64,000 bases of DNA, taken from the NCBI RefSeq assembly GCF_030929505.1, contig NZ_JAVFVV010000005.1, positions 248,001 through 312,000 on the forward strand, given 5' to 3'. The notes beneath the pieces are model-generated. The model did not search any database, was not told the origin of the DNA, and saw only the letters and a program-made list of their open reading frames with translations. Position 1 is the stretch's first letter. Every line of letters starts with the position of its first letter. The stretch is from Mesorhizobium sp. LHD-90 (GTDB taxonomy: Bacteria > Pseudomonadota > Alphaproteobacteria > Rhizobiales > Rhizobiaceae). A program made the position numbers and the translations under genes. Below are positions 45,292 to 55,059 of the stretch, piece after piece.

Positions 45292-46545
45292 ATGAAGAAG
45301 CTCATGACCGCCGTTCTGGCGGGTGCTGCGTTTGCGGCCTTGCTCGGCATGGCCGCGGCCGACGATGACGGTGACTGGATCGCCACGTGGACCGCAAGCG
45401 CCCAGCCCGCCTGGGAAGCCGACTTCGCCGTGCCGCTCGGCATGCCGGCCAATCTGTGGAACCACACGATCCGTCAGGTTGCTCGAACCAGCATTGGCGG
45501 CGGCAAGGTTCGCGTGGTCGTGTCGAACGAATACGGCAAGCTCCCGCTCAAGATCGGGGCGGCGCATATCGGAGTTACCAAGGACGGCGCGGCCATCCAG
45601 CCTGGATCGGGCAAGGCGCTGACCTTCAGCGGCAGCCCGTCGATCACCATCCCGCCCGGCGCCCCCGTCATCAGCGACCCGGTCGACCTGAAGGTGGCGC
45701 CGCTTTCGGAACTGTCGGTAAGCCTGTTCTTCCCCGAAAGCGCGCCGGCGACGACCATCCACTGGGACGGCCATCAGACCGCCTACGTCGCGGCCGGCAA
45801 CAAGGTAGCCGACGAGGAGCTGAAGGCAGACTCGACACAGACGCAGCGCGCCTTCCTCACCGGCATCATGGTCGATGCCCCCGACGACGCCCGCGCCATC
45901 GTCCTGTTCGGCGATTCCATCACTGACGGCGACGGCTCGACGATCGACGGCAACGACCGGTGGCCGGACACGCTCGCCGAACGTCTGGCACAGGCCGGCG
46001 GCGATCCCGTCGCGGTGCTCAACCAGGGCATCTCCGGCGCCAAGGTTCTGAGCGACCGCATGGGCGTGAACGCGCTGGCCCGGTTCGACCGTGACGTGCT
46101 CAACCAGCCGCGCGCCGATACCGTCGTGCTGATGATGGGGATCAACGACATCGGCTGGCCCGGCACGGGTCTGGCGCCGCACGATCCCGAGCCCACGGCG
46201 GAGGACATCATTGCGGGTTATCGGCAACTCATCGCCCGAGCCCACGCGGACGACATGCGCATCATCGGCGCGACGCTGACGCCGTTCGGCGATTCTTTCG
46301 CCGGCTCGCCGTTCGAGGGCTACTACACCCCCGACAAGGAGAAGGTTAGGCTTGCCGTCAACGACTTCATCCGCAACAGCAAGGAATTCGACGGCGTCAT
46401 CGATTTCGACAAGGTCGTGGTCGATCCGGCAAGACCCGGCTATATCAAGGCCGAGTTCGACAAGGGCGATCACCTGCACCCCAACGCCGCCGGCTACGAC
46501 GCCATGGCCTCTTCGATCGACCTGGAGCTGCTCGCCGACGATTGA
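45292..46545 (+). CDS. secreted SGNH/GDSL-family hydrolase
   Basis: A 417-residue protein with a signal peptide (MKKLMTAVLAGAAFAALLGMAAA, about 23 residues). The hydrolase domain begins near residue 202 with the block I motif GDSITDG (catalytic Ser209), block III MGINDIG and block V DHLHPNAAGY. Residues about 28-195 form an all-beta region (TIRQVARTSIGGGKVRVVVSNEYG), an arrangement seen in secreted SGNH esterases acting on carbohydrates. The substrate is unknown. GGAGG lies 7 bases before the ATG. It is probably transcribed alone. Confidence 0.88.
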   Translation: MKKLMTAVLAGAAFAALLGMAAADDDGDWIATWTASAQPAWEADFAVPLGMPANLWNHTIRQVARTSIGGGKVRVVVSNEYGKLPLKIGAAHIGVTKDGAAIQPGSGKALTFSGSPSITIPPGAPVISDPVDLKVAPLSELSVSLFFPESAPATTIHWDGHQTAYVAAGNKVADEELKADSTQTQRAFLTGIMVDAPDDARAIVLFGDSITDGDGSTIDGNDRWPDTLAERLAQAGGDPVAVLNQGISGAKVLSDRMGVNALARFDRDVLNQPRADTVVLMMGINDIGWPGTGLAPHDPEPTAEDIIAGYRQLIARAHADDMRIIGATLTPFGDSFAGSPFEGYYTPDKEKVRLAVNDFIRNSKEFDGVIDFDKVVVDPARPGYIKAEFDKGDHLHPNAAGYDAMASSIDLELLADD

Positions 46546-46588
46546 AATGCGGCCGCGCCCTGTGACGGGTCCCGCCATGGAACTTGCA

Positions 46589-46615
46589 CCGCGGAGGTCC
46601 CCGGGACCGCCGCGG
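46589..46615. repeat. 27-bp near-perfect palindrome between the SGNH hydrolase gene and gshB
   Basis: CCGCGG-A-GGTCCC-C-GGGACC-G-CCGCGG: two 6-bp blocks mirrored around one base. It is 44 bases after the hydrolase stop and about 95 before gshB. It has no T tract; it could end transcripts through Rho or be a protein-binding site. Confidence 0.45.
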
Positions 46616-46709
46616 CTCCGTTCGCCGCACATGCCTTCGCGATTGGCAGGATCGCACGGACGCGATACATGCGGCATCGAAACAGGCAAACGTCACTCGG
46701 AAGGGCCAC

Positions 46710-47651
46710 ATGCCGCTCAAGATCGCCGTCCAGATGGACCACGTGTCGACGGTGAACATCGCCGGCGACACTACCTTCGCCCTGTCGCTGGAAGCGCAGC
46801 GGCGCGGCCACACCCTTTTCCACTACACGCCCGACCGGCTGACGCTCGCCGGCAGCAAGGTGTTCGCGCGCATCGAGGAGATGACGGTGCACGACGAGAA
46901 GGGCAATCATTTCTCGCTCGGCGAGCCTGTGCGGACCGACCTGTCGGAAATGGACGTCGTGCTGCTTCGGCAGGATCCGCCCTTCGACATGAACTACATC
47001 ACCACCACCCACATCCTCGATCGCATCCATCCCAAGACGCTGGTGGTCAACGACCCGGCCTGGGTCAGGAACAGTCCGGAAAAGATCTTCGTCACCGAGT
47101 TTCCCGACCTGATGCCGGAGACGCTGATCACCAAGGACCCGCAGGAAGTGGCCGCTTTCCGCAAGCGGCACGGCGACATCATCATAAAGCCGCTCTACGG
47201 CAATGGCGGCGCCGGCATCTTTCATCTGCACGAGGCCGACCGCAATCTTGCCTCGCTGCTGGAGATGTTCTCCCAGATGTTCCGCGAGCCGTTCATCGTG
47301 CAGCGCTACCTGAAGGACGTGCGCAAGGGCGACAAGCGCATCATCCTGATCGACGGCGAGGTGGCCGGCGCGATCAACCGGGTGCCGGCCGAGCACGACA
47401 GCCGCTCCAACATGCATGTCGGCGGCCGCGCGGAGAAAACCGAACTCACCGACCGGGAACGCGAGATCTGCGCCCGCATCGGCCCCTCGCTGCGAGAACG
47501 CGGTTTTATCCTCGTCGGCATCGACGTGATCGGCGACTACATGACCGAAATCAACGTGACCTCGCCGACCGGCGTGCGCGAGGTCAGAAAATTCGGCGGC
47601 GCCGACATTGCCGCGCTGTTCTGGGACGCGGTGGAGGAGAAGCGCGGCTGA
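46710..47651 (+). CDS. gshB: glutathione synthetase GshB
   Basis: A 313-residue ATP-grasp ligase that joins gamma-glutamylcysteine and glycine. [21 protein letters not shown] at the start, [25 protein letters not shown] and the C-terminal [17 protein letters not shown] are the family hallmarks. The ATG at 46710 gives [11 protein letters not shown]; longer frames have no family support. comM follows after 135 bases. Confidence 0.97.
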   Translation: MPLKIAVQMDHVSTVNIAGDTTFALSLEAQRRGHTLFHYTPDRLTLAGSKVFARIEEMTVHDEKGNHFSLGEPVRTDLSEMDVVLLRQDPPFDMNYITTTHILDRIHPKTLVVNDPAWVRNSPEKIFVTEFPDLMPETLITKDPQEVAAFRKRHGDIIIKPLYGNGGAGIFHLHEADRNLASLLEMFSQMFREPFIVQRYLKDVRKGDKRIILIDGEVAGAINRVPAEHDSRSNMHVGGRAEKTELTDREREICARIGPSLRERGFILVGIDVIGDYMTEINVTSPTGVREVRKFGGADIAALFWDAVEEKRG

Positions 47652-47692
47652 TTTGACCATGTAGACGGTTGCTCCTGTCGGATCGCGAGAAT

Positions 47693-47707
47693 GTTCCTGT
47701 AATGTTC
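47693..47707 (+). promoter_or_regulatory. LexA box upstream of comM
   Basis: GTTC (47693-47696), seven bases, then GTTC (47704-47707): the direct-repeat GTTC-N7-GTTC operator recognised by alphaproteobacterial LexA. It lies 80 bases before the comM ATG. comM is a recombination ATPase gene, so SOS control makes sense. Confidence 0.75.
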
Positions 47708-47786
47708 TTGCGGTCACAAGAAATCTGTGCTTCATTGGATTGGCGCGGCAAGGGGCAGACGGACCGCGCGATCCGGAGAGGGCGGC

Positions 47787-49316
47787 ATGGTCGCGCGGGT
47801 TCGCACAGTTGCGTTCCAGGGCATCGAGGCGGTTCCCGTCGACGTGCAGGTGATGATCGCGCCGGGCAAACCGAACATCCATATTGTCGGCCTGCCCGAC
47901 AAGGCGGTGGCCGAAAGCCGCGAGCGGGTGCAGGCGGCGCTGCATGCATCTGGCCTGTCGATGCCGGCGAAGAAGGTGACGGTCAATCTGGCGCCGGCCG
48001 ATCTGCCGAAGGAAGGCAGCCATTACGACCTGCCGATCGCGCTCGGGCTGATGGCGGCGCTCGGCGCGGTACCGGGCGACGCGCTGATGGATTACGTCGT
48101 GCTTGGCGAATTGTCGCTCGACGGCACGATCGCCCCGGTCGCCGGAACGCTGCCGGCGGCGATGGGCGCCAATGCCGACGGCAAGGGCCTGATCTGTCCG
48201 TCCGCCTGCGGTCCTGAAGCTGCATGGGCGGGGTCCGAGATCGACATTCTCGCGCCGCGCAGCCTGATCGCCATCGCCAATCATTTTCGCGGCACGCAGG
48301 TGCTGGCGCGGCCGGAGGCGAAGGTGCATGTGCCGGCCGACAATTTGCCGGACCTTGCCGACATCAAGGGCCAGGAGACGGCGCGGCGCGCGCTGGAGGT
48401 TGCCGCCGCCGGGGGCCACAATCTCCTGATGGTCGGCCCGCCGGGATCCGGAAAATCCATGCTGGCGCAGCGTCTGCCGTCGATCCTGCCGCCGCTTTCA
48501 CCGAAGGAACTGCTTGAGGTCTCGATGGTCGCCTCGATCGCCGGCGAACTGGCTGGCGGAAAGCTCACCAACCGCCGGCCATTTCGCGCGCCGCACCACT
48601 CGGCGTCGATGGCGGCCATGGTCGGCGGCGGCCTGCGTGTGCGGCCAGGCGAGGTGTCGCTGGCGCATCACGGCGTTCTTTTCCTCGACGAGTTTCCGGA
48701 ATTCTCGCCGGTGGTGCTGGATTCGCTGCGGCAACCGATCGAAAGCGGCGAATGCGTGATCGCCCGCGCCAACACCCGCGTCACCTATCCGGCGCGCATG
48801 CAGCTGATCGCCGCGATGAACCCATGCCGTTGCGGCATGGCCGGCGAGCCGGGCTTTCGCTGCGCGCGAGGCGACCGCTGCCGCACCGAATACCAGTCGC
48901 GGATATCAGGCCCGCTGCTCGATCGCATCGACCTGCGCATCGAGGTGCCGGCCGTCAGCGCCAGCGACCTGATCCGGCCGGGGAAAGGCGAGCCGAGCGC
49001 CGATGTCTCAAGGCGCGTTGCCACCGCTCGGACGATCCAGCGCAGGCGGTTCGACGAGATGGGCGTTTCGATCGCCACCAACGCCCATTGCCCGACCTCT
49101 CTTGTCGAGGAGATCGCCCGGCCGGACGCAGGCGGCGCGGCGCTGCTGCGCGATGCCAGCGAAAAGCTCGGGCTTTCGGCGCGAGCCTATCACCGAGTCC
49201 TCAAGGTGGCGCGCACGCTGGCCGACCTCGACGAGAGCGAGGAGGTGCGGCGCATCCATCTGGCCGAAGCGATCTCATACCGCATCGCTGGCGAGCGGCT
49301 GGCACAGGCGGCGTGA
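47787..49316 (+). CDS. comM: YifB/ComM family Mg-chelatase-like ATPase
   Basis: A 509-residue AAA+ protein. An N-terminal Lon-substrate-like domain is followed by Walker A GPPGSGKS (217-224), Walker B GVLFLDEFPEF, an arginine-rich YPARMQLIAAMNPC region and a cysteine cluster (CRCGMAGEPGFRCARGDRC) that may bind zinc, then LLDRIDLRIEV. ComM is a hexameric helicase that drives branch migration during natural transformation, and it also occurs in non-competent bacteria. GGAGAGG precedes the ATG at 47787. A LexA box lies upstream. Confidence 0.95.
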   Translation: MVARVRTVAFQGIEAVPVDVQVMIAPGKPNIHIVGLPDKAVAESRERVQAALHASGLSMPAKKVTVNLAPADLPKEGSHYDLPIALGLMAALGAVPGDALMDYVVLGELSLDGTIAPVAGTLPAAMGANADGKGLICPSACGPEAAWAGSEIDILAPRSLIAIANHFRGTQVLARPEAKVHVPADNLPDLADIKGQETARRALEVAAAGGHNLLMVGPPGSGKSMLAQRLPSILPPLSPKELLEVSMVASIAGELAGGKLTNRRPFRAPHHSASMAAMVGGGLRVRPGEVSLAHHGVLFLDEFPEFSPVVLDSLRQPIESGECVIARANTRVTYPARMQLIAAMNPCRCGMAGEPGFRCARGDRCRTEYQSRISGPLLDRIDLRIEVPAVSASDLIRPGKGEPSADVSRRVATARTIQRRRFDEMGVSIATNAHCPTSLVEEIARPDAGGAALLRDASEKLGLSARAYHRVLKVARTLADLDESEEVRRIHLAEAISYRIAGERLAQAA

Positions 49317-49325
49317 TAAAGGAAT

Positions 49326-49949
49326 CTACTGAACCGAGCCGACGAGCGGTGCGGAGCCTTCACGGATCGTCACCCAGCGACCGGTATGGTTCGACGCCTG
49401 GCGCTTCAGGAAACGATAGCCGGTCTGGTTCCAGTCGCGGACGGAATTGGTGAGGTTGTCGAGGACAAAATCCCCCTTGTCGGTGCGGACCGTCAGCACC
49501 GCATGGCCCTCGCCATCGGGCTTGCGCACCACCGTCATCAGCAGGTTCGACAGCGAAACACCGCGTTCCTGCAACTGGCGGCGCTTTTCGAGCACATAGT
49601 CCTCGCAGTCGCCGACGCCGCCGTCCGGATAGGCCCAGACCTCGTCCTTGCCGTAGATGTCGAGGTCGTTCAACGGCTTGACCGCCGCGTTGACCTCCGT
49701 GTTGATGCCGACAAGCAGGCTCCACAGTGCTCCCGACATGCGCTCCGGCCCCCTGTCGCGCAGGCGGATCGAGCATTCCGATGGAGTTGCCTTGCAGAAT
49801 TCGTAGTGGCCGATCGGTTGCGAAGTCAGCCCGCCGGTGATCATGGGGCCGGACGCGACAGCCTGTCCGGCGGTCAGCGTACCGATCGCCGCAGCCACAA
49901 GCATTCCGATGCGCATCGCGGTCAGCCGCGCCCGCGGTGAGGATTGCAT
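49326..49949 (-). CDS. bacterial transglutaminase-like cysteine peptidase (PF06035 type)
   Basis: A 207-residue exported protein with a signal peptide (about residues 1-32, MLVAAAIGTLTAGQAVAS). The catalytic triad is Cys115 in GGVGDCEDYVLEK, His149 in EGHAVLTV and Asp164 in FVLDNLTN. This family in other bacteria includes LapG, which trims surface adhesins under c-di-GMP control, but no LapD or adhesin gene is nearby, and the short rhizobial forms are of unknown function. A TTAA-N7-TTAAC site lies 20 bases upstream. It is convergent with comM, with 9 bases between stops. Confidence 0.9.
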   Translation of the reverse strand: MQSSPRARLTAMRIGMLVAAAIGTLTAGQAVASGPMITGGLTSQPIGHYEFCKATPSECSIRLRDRGPERMSGALWSLLVGINTEVNAAVKPLNDLDIYGKDEVWAYPDGGVGDCEDYVLEKRRQLQERGVSLSNLLMTVVRKPDGEGHAVLTVRTDKGDFVLDNLTNSVRDWNQTGYRFLKRQASNHTGRWVTIREGSAPLVGSVQ

Positions 49950-49969
49950 AGCCCACTCGCCCTTTGTCG

Positions 49970-49984
49970 TTAATGAAACGTTAA
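49970..49984 (-). promoter_or_regulatory. CtrA-type site upstream of the transglutaminase-like gene
   Basis: On the minus strand, TTAA-CGTTTCA-TTAA followed by C fits the CtrA consensus TTAA-N7-TTAAC exactly. It lies 20-35 bases before the gene's ATG, where it would overlap the promoter. One site alone is weak evidence. Confidence 0.45.
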
Positions 49985-50129
49985 GGTCGATTTGCCGGCC
50001 AAGTCAATTCGCCTAAGGTAACAGTTTGTAGTGATGGTTACCGCGAGGCGTCGGCCGCGGCGAATCTGCAACAGGAAGCAGGACCGGCCCGGAAACGGGC
50101 GGGTCATTCAGTCGAGAGGTGCGGGAGAA

Positions 50130-51407
50130 TCAGACCTTGGTGGCGCGAACCAGCCTCGGTCGGGCCGGCGCGCGGCTCTCCTTGCCGTAGCTTGCCATGA
50201 AGTCGACGATTCGCGGCAGGATTTCGGCGCGGAAGCGCGAGCCGTTGAATACGCCGTAGTGGCCGACAGCCGGCTGCATGTAATGGGCGCGCATGTCGTT
50301 CGGAATATTGACGCAAAGGTCATGGGCGGCCTGGGTCTGGCCGAGGCCGGAAATGTCGTCGTTCTCGCCCTCGATGGTGAGCAGGGCGACATTGCGGATC
50401 GCGGCCGGATCGACGGGCGTGCCGCGATGCGTCATTTCGCCCTTCGGCAGAGCGTGGCGGACGAACACGGTCTCCACGGTCTGCAGATAGAACTCGGCTG
50501 TCAGGTCCATGACGGCCAGATATTCGTCGTAGAAGTCGCGGTGCTTTTCGGCGCTGTCGCCGTCGTTCTTGACCAAGTGCATGAAGAACTGCTTGTGCGC
50601 CGTGATGTGGCGGTCGAGGTTCATGCTCATGAAGCCCGAAAGCTGCAGGAAGCCCGGATAGACGTCGCGCATCATGCCCGGCGCCGGCCACGGCACCGGC
50701 ATGATGACGTTGTCGCGGAACCAGTCGATGCTCTTTTCCTGGGCGAGCAGGTTCACGGCGGTAGGATTGCGGCGCGTATCGATCGGTCCGCCCATCAGCG
50801 TCATCGTTGATGGCGCGAAGCGGTCGCCCCTCGCCTCCATAAGCGCGGCGGCGGCAAGAACCGGCACGGAGGGCTGGCACACCGCCATGACATGGGTGTC
50901 GGGTCCGAGCAGGTGCAACATGTCGACGACGTAGTCGATATAGTCGTCGAGGTCGAAACGGCCCGCCGTCACCGGCACCATGCGGGCGTCGGCCCAGTCG
51001 GTAATGTAGACGTCGGCATGCGGCAGCATGGCGTCGACCGTGCCACGCAGCAGGGTCGCGTAGTGTCCGGACATCGGCGCCACGATCAGCAGTTTGGGGT
51101 CGGAGCGCCGGCGCGCCGGCAGGTCGCGGACGAAATGGATCAGATTGCAGAAGGGCCGGGACCAGACCACCTTCTCGGCGACCGCCACCTGCTTCCAGTC
51201 GACGACGGTCTTGTCGATGTTGAAGGACGGCTTTCCGTAGCGGCGGGTCGTGCGCTCGAACAGTTCCGCCATCGCCGCCACCGAACGGCCGAACGGCGTC
51301 TGCGACAACGGGTTGACGGGATTGGAGTAGAACAGGCGAACCGCATCCGCATAGGCCCGATACGGCTGCATTGCGGCGTGGTTCATCTCATACATCTGAT
51401 AATACAT
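50130..51407 (-). CDS. phaZ: intracellular poly(3-hydroxybutyrate) depolymerase PhaZ
   Basis: A 425-residue alpha/beta-hydrolase that mobilises storage polyester. The nucleophile region is MAVCQPSVPVLAAA with Cys177, the cysteine-type box of the Ralstonia-like intracellular enzymes. The start MYYQMYEMNHAAMQPYRAYADA is the family norm, and no signal peptide is present. The C-terminal region includes VEGENDDISG (written LTIEGENDDISG) and QPAVGHYGVFNGSRF with the catalytic histidine. The ATG is at 51405-51407. It stands alone, 156 bases from the DUF1330 gene upstream. Confidence 0.94.
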   Translation of the reverse strand: MYYQMYEMNHAAMQPYRAYADAVRLFYSNPVNPLSQTPFGRSVAAMAELFERTTRRYGKPSFNIDKTVVDWKQVAVAEKVVWSRPFCNLIHFVRDLPARRRSDPKLLIVAPMSGHYATLLRGTVDAMLPHADVYITDWADARMVPVTAGRFDLDDYIDYVVDMLHLLGPDTHVMAVCQPSVPVLAAAALMEARGDRFAPSTMTLMGGPIDTRRNPTAVNLLAQEKSIDWFRDNVIMPVPWPAPGMMRDVYPGFLQLSGFMSMNLDRHITAHKQFFMHLVKNDGDSAEKHRDFYDEYLAVMDLTAEFYLQTVETVFVRHALPKGEMTHRGTPVDPAAIRNVALLTIEGENDDISGLGQTQAAHDLCVNIPNDMRAHYMQPAVGHYGVFNGSRFRAEILPRIVDFMASYGKESRAPARPRLVRATKV

Positions 51408-51563
51408 GCAGTAATCCCAACGCTGCGCGAACGGCGCGCAGCCCACCTATCGTTAGACAACGAAGTTAACGATCTCTTGTTGCGATGCAATAGAGGCGGC
51501 GCCGGGGAGTGGCCTTATCCTTTGGTCCAATATGTCCACGTCAAGGACCGCCATTCGGGCGGG

Positions 51564-51851
51564 TCAAATCCCCTCGACCAGGACGATTTCGCCATCCGCG
51601 TATTTCTGCCGGATCGCCTTGGCTGCCTGGTATTCGGGCGAATGGTAGCAATCATGCGCGATTTCGAGCGACGCGAACTCGATCACCACGTTGCGGCCTC
51701 GGCCCGCGCCCTCCGCCAACTCATGGGCGCCGCCGCGCGCCAGCATCCTCGCGCCATATTTGTCGAAAGCGAGCTTCGCAGCGGCCACGTAGTCCTTGTA
51801 TCCTTCGGCATCGCGCACATCGACGCGGGCGATCCAGTATCCCTTGGGCAT
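51564..51851 (-). CDS. DUF1330 family protein (second of two)
   Basis: A 95-residue protein, paralogue of the one at 6890-7180 (both begin GYWIA-VDV and share the [18 protein letters not shown] motif). Its function is unknown. GGGAGGAA precedes the ATG at 51851. It lies 25 bases downstream of pyrF on the same strand and is likely the last gene of the dnaK-dnaJ-pmtA-pyrF run. Confidence 0.88.
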   Translation of the reverse strand: MPKGYWIARVDVRDAEGYKDYVAAAKLAFDKYGARMLARGGAHELAEGAGRGRNVVIEFASLEIAHDCYHSPEYQAAKAIRQKYADGEIVLVEGI

Positions 51852-51876
51852 CTTTTTCCTCCCGGAGTTCAGCCGT

Positions 51877-52575
51877 TCAGGCCCGCGCCATCTCGGCGAT
51901 GATCGCTTCGGCTGCGGCGCGGCGGTCCGGCGCGGCGACGACAGGACGGGCGACAACGAGATGGCTGGCCCCGGCGCGGATCGCCTCGGCGGGGGTCATC
52001 ACCCGTTTCTGGTCGCCATGCTCGGCGCCGGCCGGCCGGATACCGGGCGTCACCACGGCCAGATCAGGCCCGACGATCCTTCGCACCGCGGCCGCCTCGC
52101 CGGCCGAGCAGACGATGCCGCCCATGCCCGCGATCCTTGCCTGCTCGGCGCGGCGCAGCACCAGCGTATGCGGATCGTATTCGTAGCCCGCGTCAACCAG
52201 ATCCTGTTCGTCCATGGAAGTCAGCACCGTCACCGCGAGCAGGCAGAGCGGCGTGCCCCGGGCAGCCTCGGCGGCGGCTTTCATCGCCTTGGGATAGGCG
52301 TGCAGCGTCAGCATCGACACGCCCATCTTCGCGATGCTCTCGACGCCCTTGGCGACCGTGTTGTCGATGTCGAGCAACTTCATGTCGAGGAAGACGCTCT
52401 TTCCCGCTTCGACAAGTTCGCGGGCAAAGTCCAGTCCGCCGGCGAAGGCAAGCTGGTAGCCGATCTTGTAGAAGGAAACCGTGCCGTCGAGATCGCTCAC
52501 CACCGCCTGGGCGGTTCTCAGGTCGGGCACGTCGAGCCCGACGATCAGGCGGCGGACGATATCGTCATGCGGCAT
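51877..52575 (-). CDS. pyrF: orotidine 5'-phosphate decarboxylase PyrF
   Basis: A 232-residue beta/alpha barrel that makes UMP from OMP, the last step of de novo pyrimidine synthesis. The catalytic DxKxxD motif is [13 protein letters not shown]; the phosphate loop [16 protein letters not shown] is intact. The start [15 protein letters not shown] is usual. It is 33 bases from the FMN reductase gene upstream. Confidence 0.97.
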   Translation of the reverse strand: MPHDDIVRRLIVGLDVPDLRTAQAVVSDLDGTVSFYKIGYQLAFAGGLDFARELVEAGKSVFLDMKLLDIDNTVAKGVESIAKMGVSMLTLHAYPKAMKAAAEAARGTPLCLLAVTVLTSMDEQDLVDAGYEYDPHTLVLRRAEQARIAGMGGIVCSAGEAAAVRRIVGPDLAVVTPGIRPAGAEHGDQKRVMTPAEAIRAGASHLVVARPVVAAPDRRAAAEAIIAEMARA

Positions 52576-52608
52576 CCGAAGCTCCGTCGAAGTTCCATCC
52601 CGCCTGGG

Positions 52609-53199
52609 TCATAGCGGCCCCCGCGGCGACAGCATCAAAGCCCGCTCGATCAGCGTGCGGCACAGGCGCTCCATGCCGCTGCGAAGCCGCTCCTCGCGAA
52701 AATTGCCGTCCTCGTCGAAGGCCACGCCGGCATTCGGCACCGAGACCTGGGGCGCGATCACCTCCATCTGGATGTGCGACAGCACGGCGCGAAGATGGGC
52801 CGCGCTGCGGATGCCGGCAAAATGACCCTCGGAGGACGAGCACAGCGCCACGACCTTGCCGGACAGCGGCCGCACGGGAACGCCGCGATCCCGGCGCACC
52901 CGGCTGATCCAGTCGATGGTGTTTTTCAGCAGCGGCGGCATCGAGCCGTTATATTCCGGCGTGGCGATGAGAATTGCGTCGTGCTCGACGAACAGGCGGG
53001 CGAGTTTCACCGCATTGTCGGGAACGCCTTTTTCGGTCTCCAGATCCTGGTCCATGATCGGCAGCGGATAGTCGGCCAGCGAGATGCGGGTGACCTCGGC
53101 GCCCTGCAGCGCCAGTTCCTTCATCGCCGCGTCGGCCGTCCTGCCGCTGTAGGCGCCGGTTCGGATCGAACCGGCGAAGACCAGGATTGTCGGGTTCAC
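52609..53199 (-). CDS. NADPH-dependent FMN reductase family flavoprotein
   Basis: A 196-residue flavodoxin-like reductase. The FMN-phosphate loop is AGSIRTGAYSGR and the flavin-contact region is ATPEYNGSMPPLLKNTIDWISR, typical of azoreductase/ChrR-like enzymes. The substrate in vivo may be quinones or other electrophiles. The start is a GTG at 53199; the frame contains no better start. It lies 21 bases from pmtA and belongs to the same minus-strand run. Confidence 0.9.
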   Translation of the reverse strand: MNPTILVFAGSIRTGAYSGRTADAAMKELALQGAEVTRISLADYPLPIMDQDLETEKGVPDNAVKLARLFVEHDAILIATPEYNGSMPPLLKNTIDWISRVRRDRGVPVRPLSGKVVALCSSSEGHFAGIRSAAHLRAVLSHIQMEVIAPQVSVPNAGVAFDEDGNFREERLRSGMERLCRTLIERALMLSPRGPL

Positions 53200-53220
53200 C
53201 GGCGTTCGCTCGTCAGGCCA

Positions 53221-53829
53221 TCAGTTGCCGCGGCCGCGACGATAGACCCAGAGCTGGGTCGGCGGGATGTTGCGGATGACGAAGTCGAAATGCTTCACGC
53301 TATAGTTGCCCAAGCCCGGCGGCACCGGCGATTTCGGACCGTAGGTCAACTGGATGACCGGCCGGCCTTCCGGAATGCGATCGAGCAGATCCTCGATATA
53401 GGCCACCCGCTGCTGCACCGGGAAATTGAGCAACGGAACGCCGGAGATGACGCTGTCGAAGCATTCGGGCCTGTCTTGGCCTAGCGCGACGTCGAGGTCG
53501 AAGGCATCGCCTTCGATCACGTTGACGCCCGGAAAATTGCGCCGCAGGTGCCGGACGAAATCAGCCGAATATTCGACGGTATAAAGGTTCTTCGGCAACA
53601 CACCGCGCCCCAGGATCGCCCGGGTGATCACGCCCGTGCCCGGCCCGATCTCCAGCACCGGAAGGCCGGAGCCGACATCGATGACGGACGCCATGCGCTT
53701 CGCGGTGATCGAACTGGTGGGAATGATCGAACCGACGGCCTTGGGCTTGTCGATCCAGCCCTTGAAGAACCGAAGCTCGTCATCGAATTTCTCGGCCAGC
53801 GCCTTGCGCAACTCCGATCCGCGTCGCAT
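53221..53829 (-). CDS. pmtA: phosphatidylethanolamine N-methyltransferase PmtA (Rhizobium type)
   Basis: A 202-residue class I SAM-dependent methyltransferase. The SAM loop is VLEIGPGTG (58-66), with VIEGDAFD as motif II/III and the PmtA-like region SVISGVPLLNFPV. The N-terminus FDDELRFFKGWIDKPKAVGSIIPTS matches Sinorhizobium-type PmtA, which converts phosphatidylethanolamine to phosphatidylcholine in three steps. The ATG at 53829 has AGGGAG upstream; a GTG at 53838 is possible. It is 102 bases downstream of dnaJ. Confidence 0.9.
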   Translation of the reverse strand: MRRGSELRKALAEKFDDELRFFKGWIDKPKAVGSIIPTSSITAKRMASVIDVGSGLPVLEIGPGTGVITRAILGRGVLPKNLYTVEYSADFVRHLRRNFPGVNVIEGDAFDLDVALGQDRPECFDSVISGVPLLNFPVQQRVAYIEDLLDRIPEGRPVIQLTYGPKSPVPPGLGNYSVKHFDFVIRNIPPTQLWVYRRGRGN

Positions 53830-53931
53830 GGGCCGCACTCCCTGTCGCTTTCAGGCGATCAATAGCAGCCTGACCCCTCATTGCAAGGCTTACGCAACGT
53901 TGCCAAGGGATTGTCCCCCGGCCAAGCTGCG

Positions 53932-55059
53932 TCAGCGGTCGCCGAAGGATTCGAAAAAATCCTTCATGCGGGAAAAGAAGCCGCTGGATTGCGGCGAGTT
54001 TTCCTTGGAGGAGAGTTTTTCGAATTCCTCCAGCAGCTCGCGCTGCCGTTTCGTCAGGTTCTGCGGCGTCTCGACCGCCGTCTGGATGTAGAGATCGCCG
54101 ATTGTCGGCTGGCGCAGCACCGGCATTCCCTTGCCCTTCATGCGGAACTGCCGCCCGTTCTGCGTGCCTTCGGGCACTTTTACGCGCGTCTGCGAACCGT
54201 CGAGGGTGGTGACCTCGAAGGAGCCGCCGAGGGCGGCGGTCGTCATCGAGATCGGCACCTTGCAGTAGAGATCGGCGCCGTCGCGCTGGAAAAACTCGTG
54301 CGGCTTGACCGACAGGAAGATGTAGAGGTCGCCCGGCGGCCCGCTGCGAAGGCCGGCCTCGCCTTCGTTGGCGAGCCTGATGCGCGTTCCGTCCTCGATG
54401 CCGGCGGGGATGTTGACTGACAAGGACCGCTCCTCGGTGACGCGGCCCTGGCCGGCGCATTTCGGGCACGGGTCCTTTATCGTCTGGCCGCGGCCATGAC
54501 ATTGCGGGCAGGTGCGTTCGATCGAGAAGAACCCTTGCGCGGCGCGCACGCGGCCCGAGCCGGAGCAAAGCGAGCAGGTGACCGGCTGGGTGCCCGGTTT
54601 TGCGCCGGAGCCCGAACAGTCGGAGCAGGAGATGGAGGTCGGCACGCGGATCTGCGCGGTCTTGCCGGCGTAGGCCTCCTCCAGCAGGATCTCCATGTTG
54701 AAGCGCAAGTCGGCGCCGCGCTCGCGACCGGTGGAAGAGCGGCGGCGTCCGCCGCCCATCATCTCGCCGAAAATGTCTTCGAAAATGTCGGAGAAGCCGC
54801 CGCCGGCGAAGCCAGCGCCGCCGTTCATGCCGCCATTCTCGAAAGCCGCGTGGCCGAAACGATCGTAGGCCGCGCGCTTCTGCGGGTCCTTCAGGGTCTC
54901 GTAGGCCTCGTTGATTTCCTTGAACCGATGTTCGCAAGCGGCGTCGCCCGGATTGCGATCCGGATGGAACTGCATGGCGAGTTTGCGGAAGGCGCCTTTC
55001 AGGTCCTTTTCGTCTACGCCCTTCTGGACACCGAGCGTCTCGTAGAAATCAGCTTTCAT
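53932..55059 (-). CDS. dnaJ: chaperone DnaJ
   Basis: A 375-residue type I J-protein. The J domain has HPD ([11 protein letters not shown]), followed by a Gly/Phe-rich linker ([17 protein letters not shown]), four zinc-finger CxxCxGxG repeats ([32 protein letters not shown]) and the substrate-binding C-terminal domain. It stimulates DnaK ATPase. dnaK is upstream with 172 bases between, containing a partial terminator-like hairpin, so dnaJ may be partly transcribed separately. Confidence 0.98.
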   Translation of the reverse strand: MKADFYETLGVQKGVDEKDLKGAFRKLAMQFHPDRNPGDAACEHRFKEINEAYETLKDPQKRAAYDRFGHAAFENGGMNGGAGFAGGGFSDIFEDIFGEMMGGGRRRSSTGRERGADLRFNMEILLEEAYAGKTAQIRVPTSISCSDCSGSGAKPGTQPVTCSLCSGSGRVRAAQGFFSIERTCPQCHGRGQTIKDPCPKCAGQGRVTEERSLSVNIPAGIEDGTRIRLANEGEAGLRSGPPGDLYIFLSVKPHEFFQRDGADLYCKVPISMTTAALGGSFEVTTLDGSQTRVKVPEGTQNGRQFRMKGKGMPVLRQPTIGDLYIQTAVETPQNLTKRQRELLEEFEKLSSKENSPQSSGFFSRMKDFFESFGDR

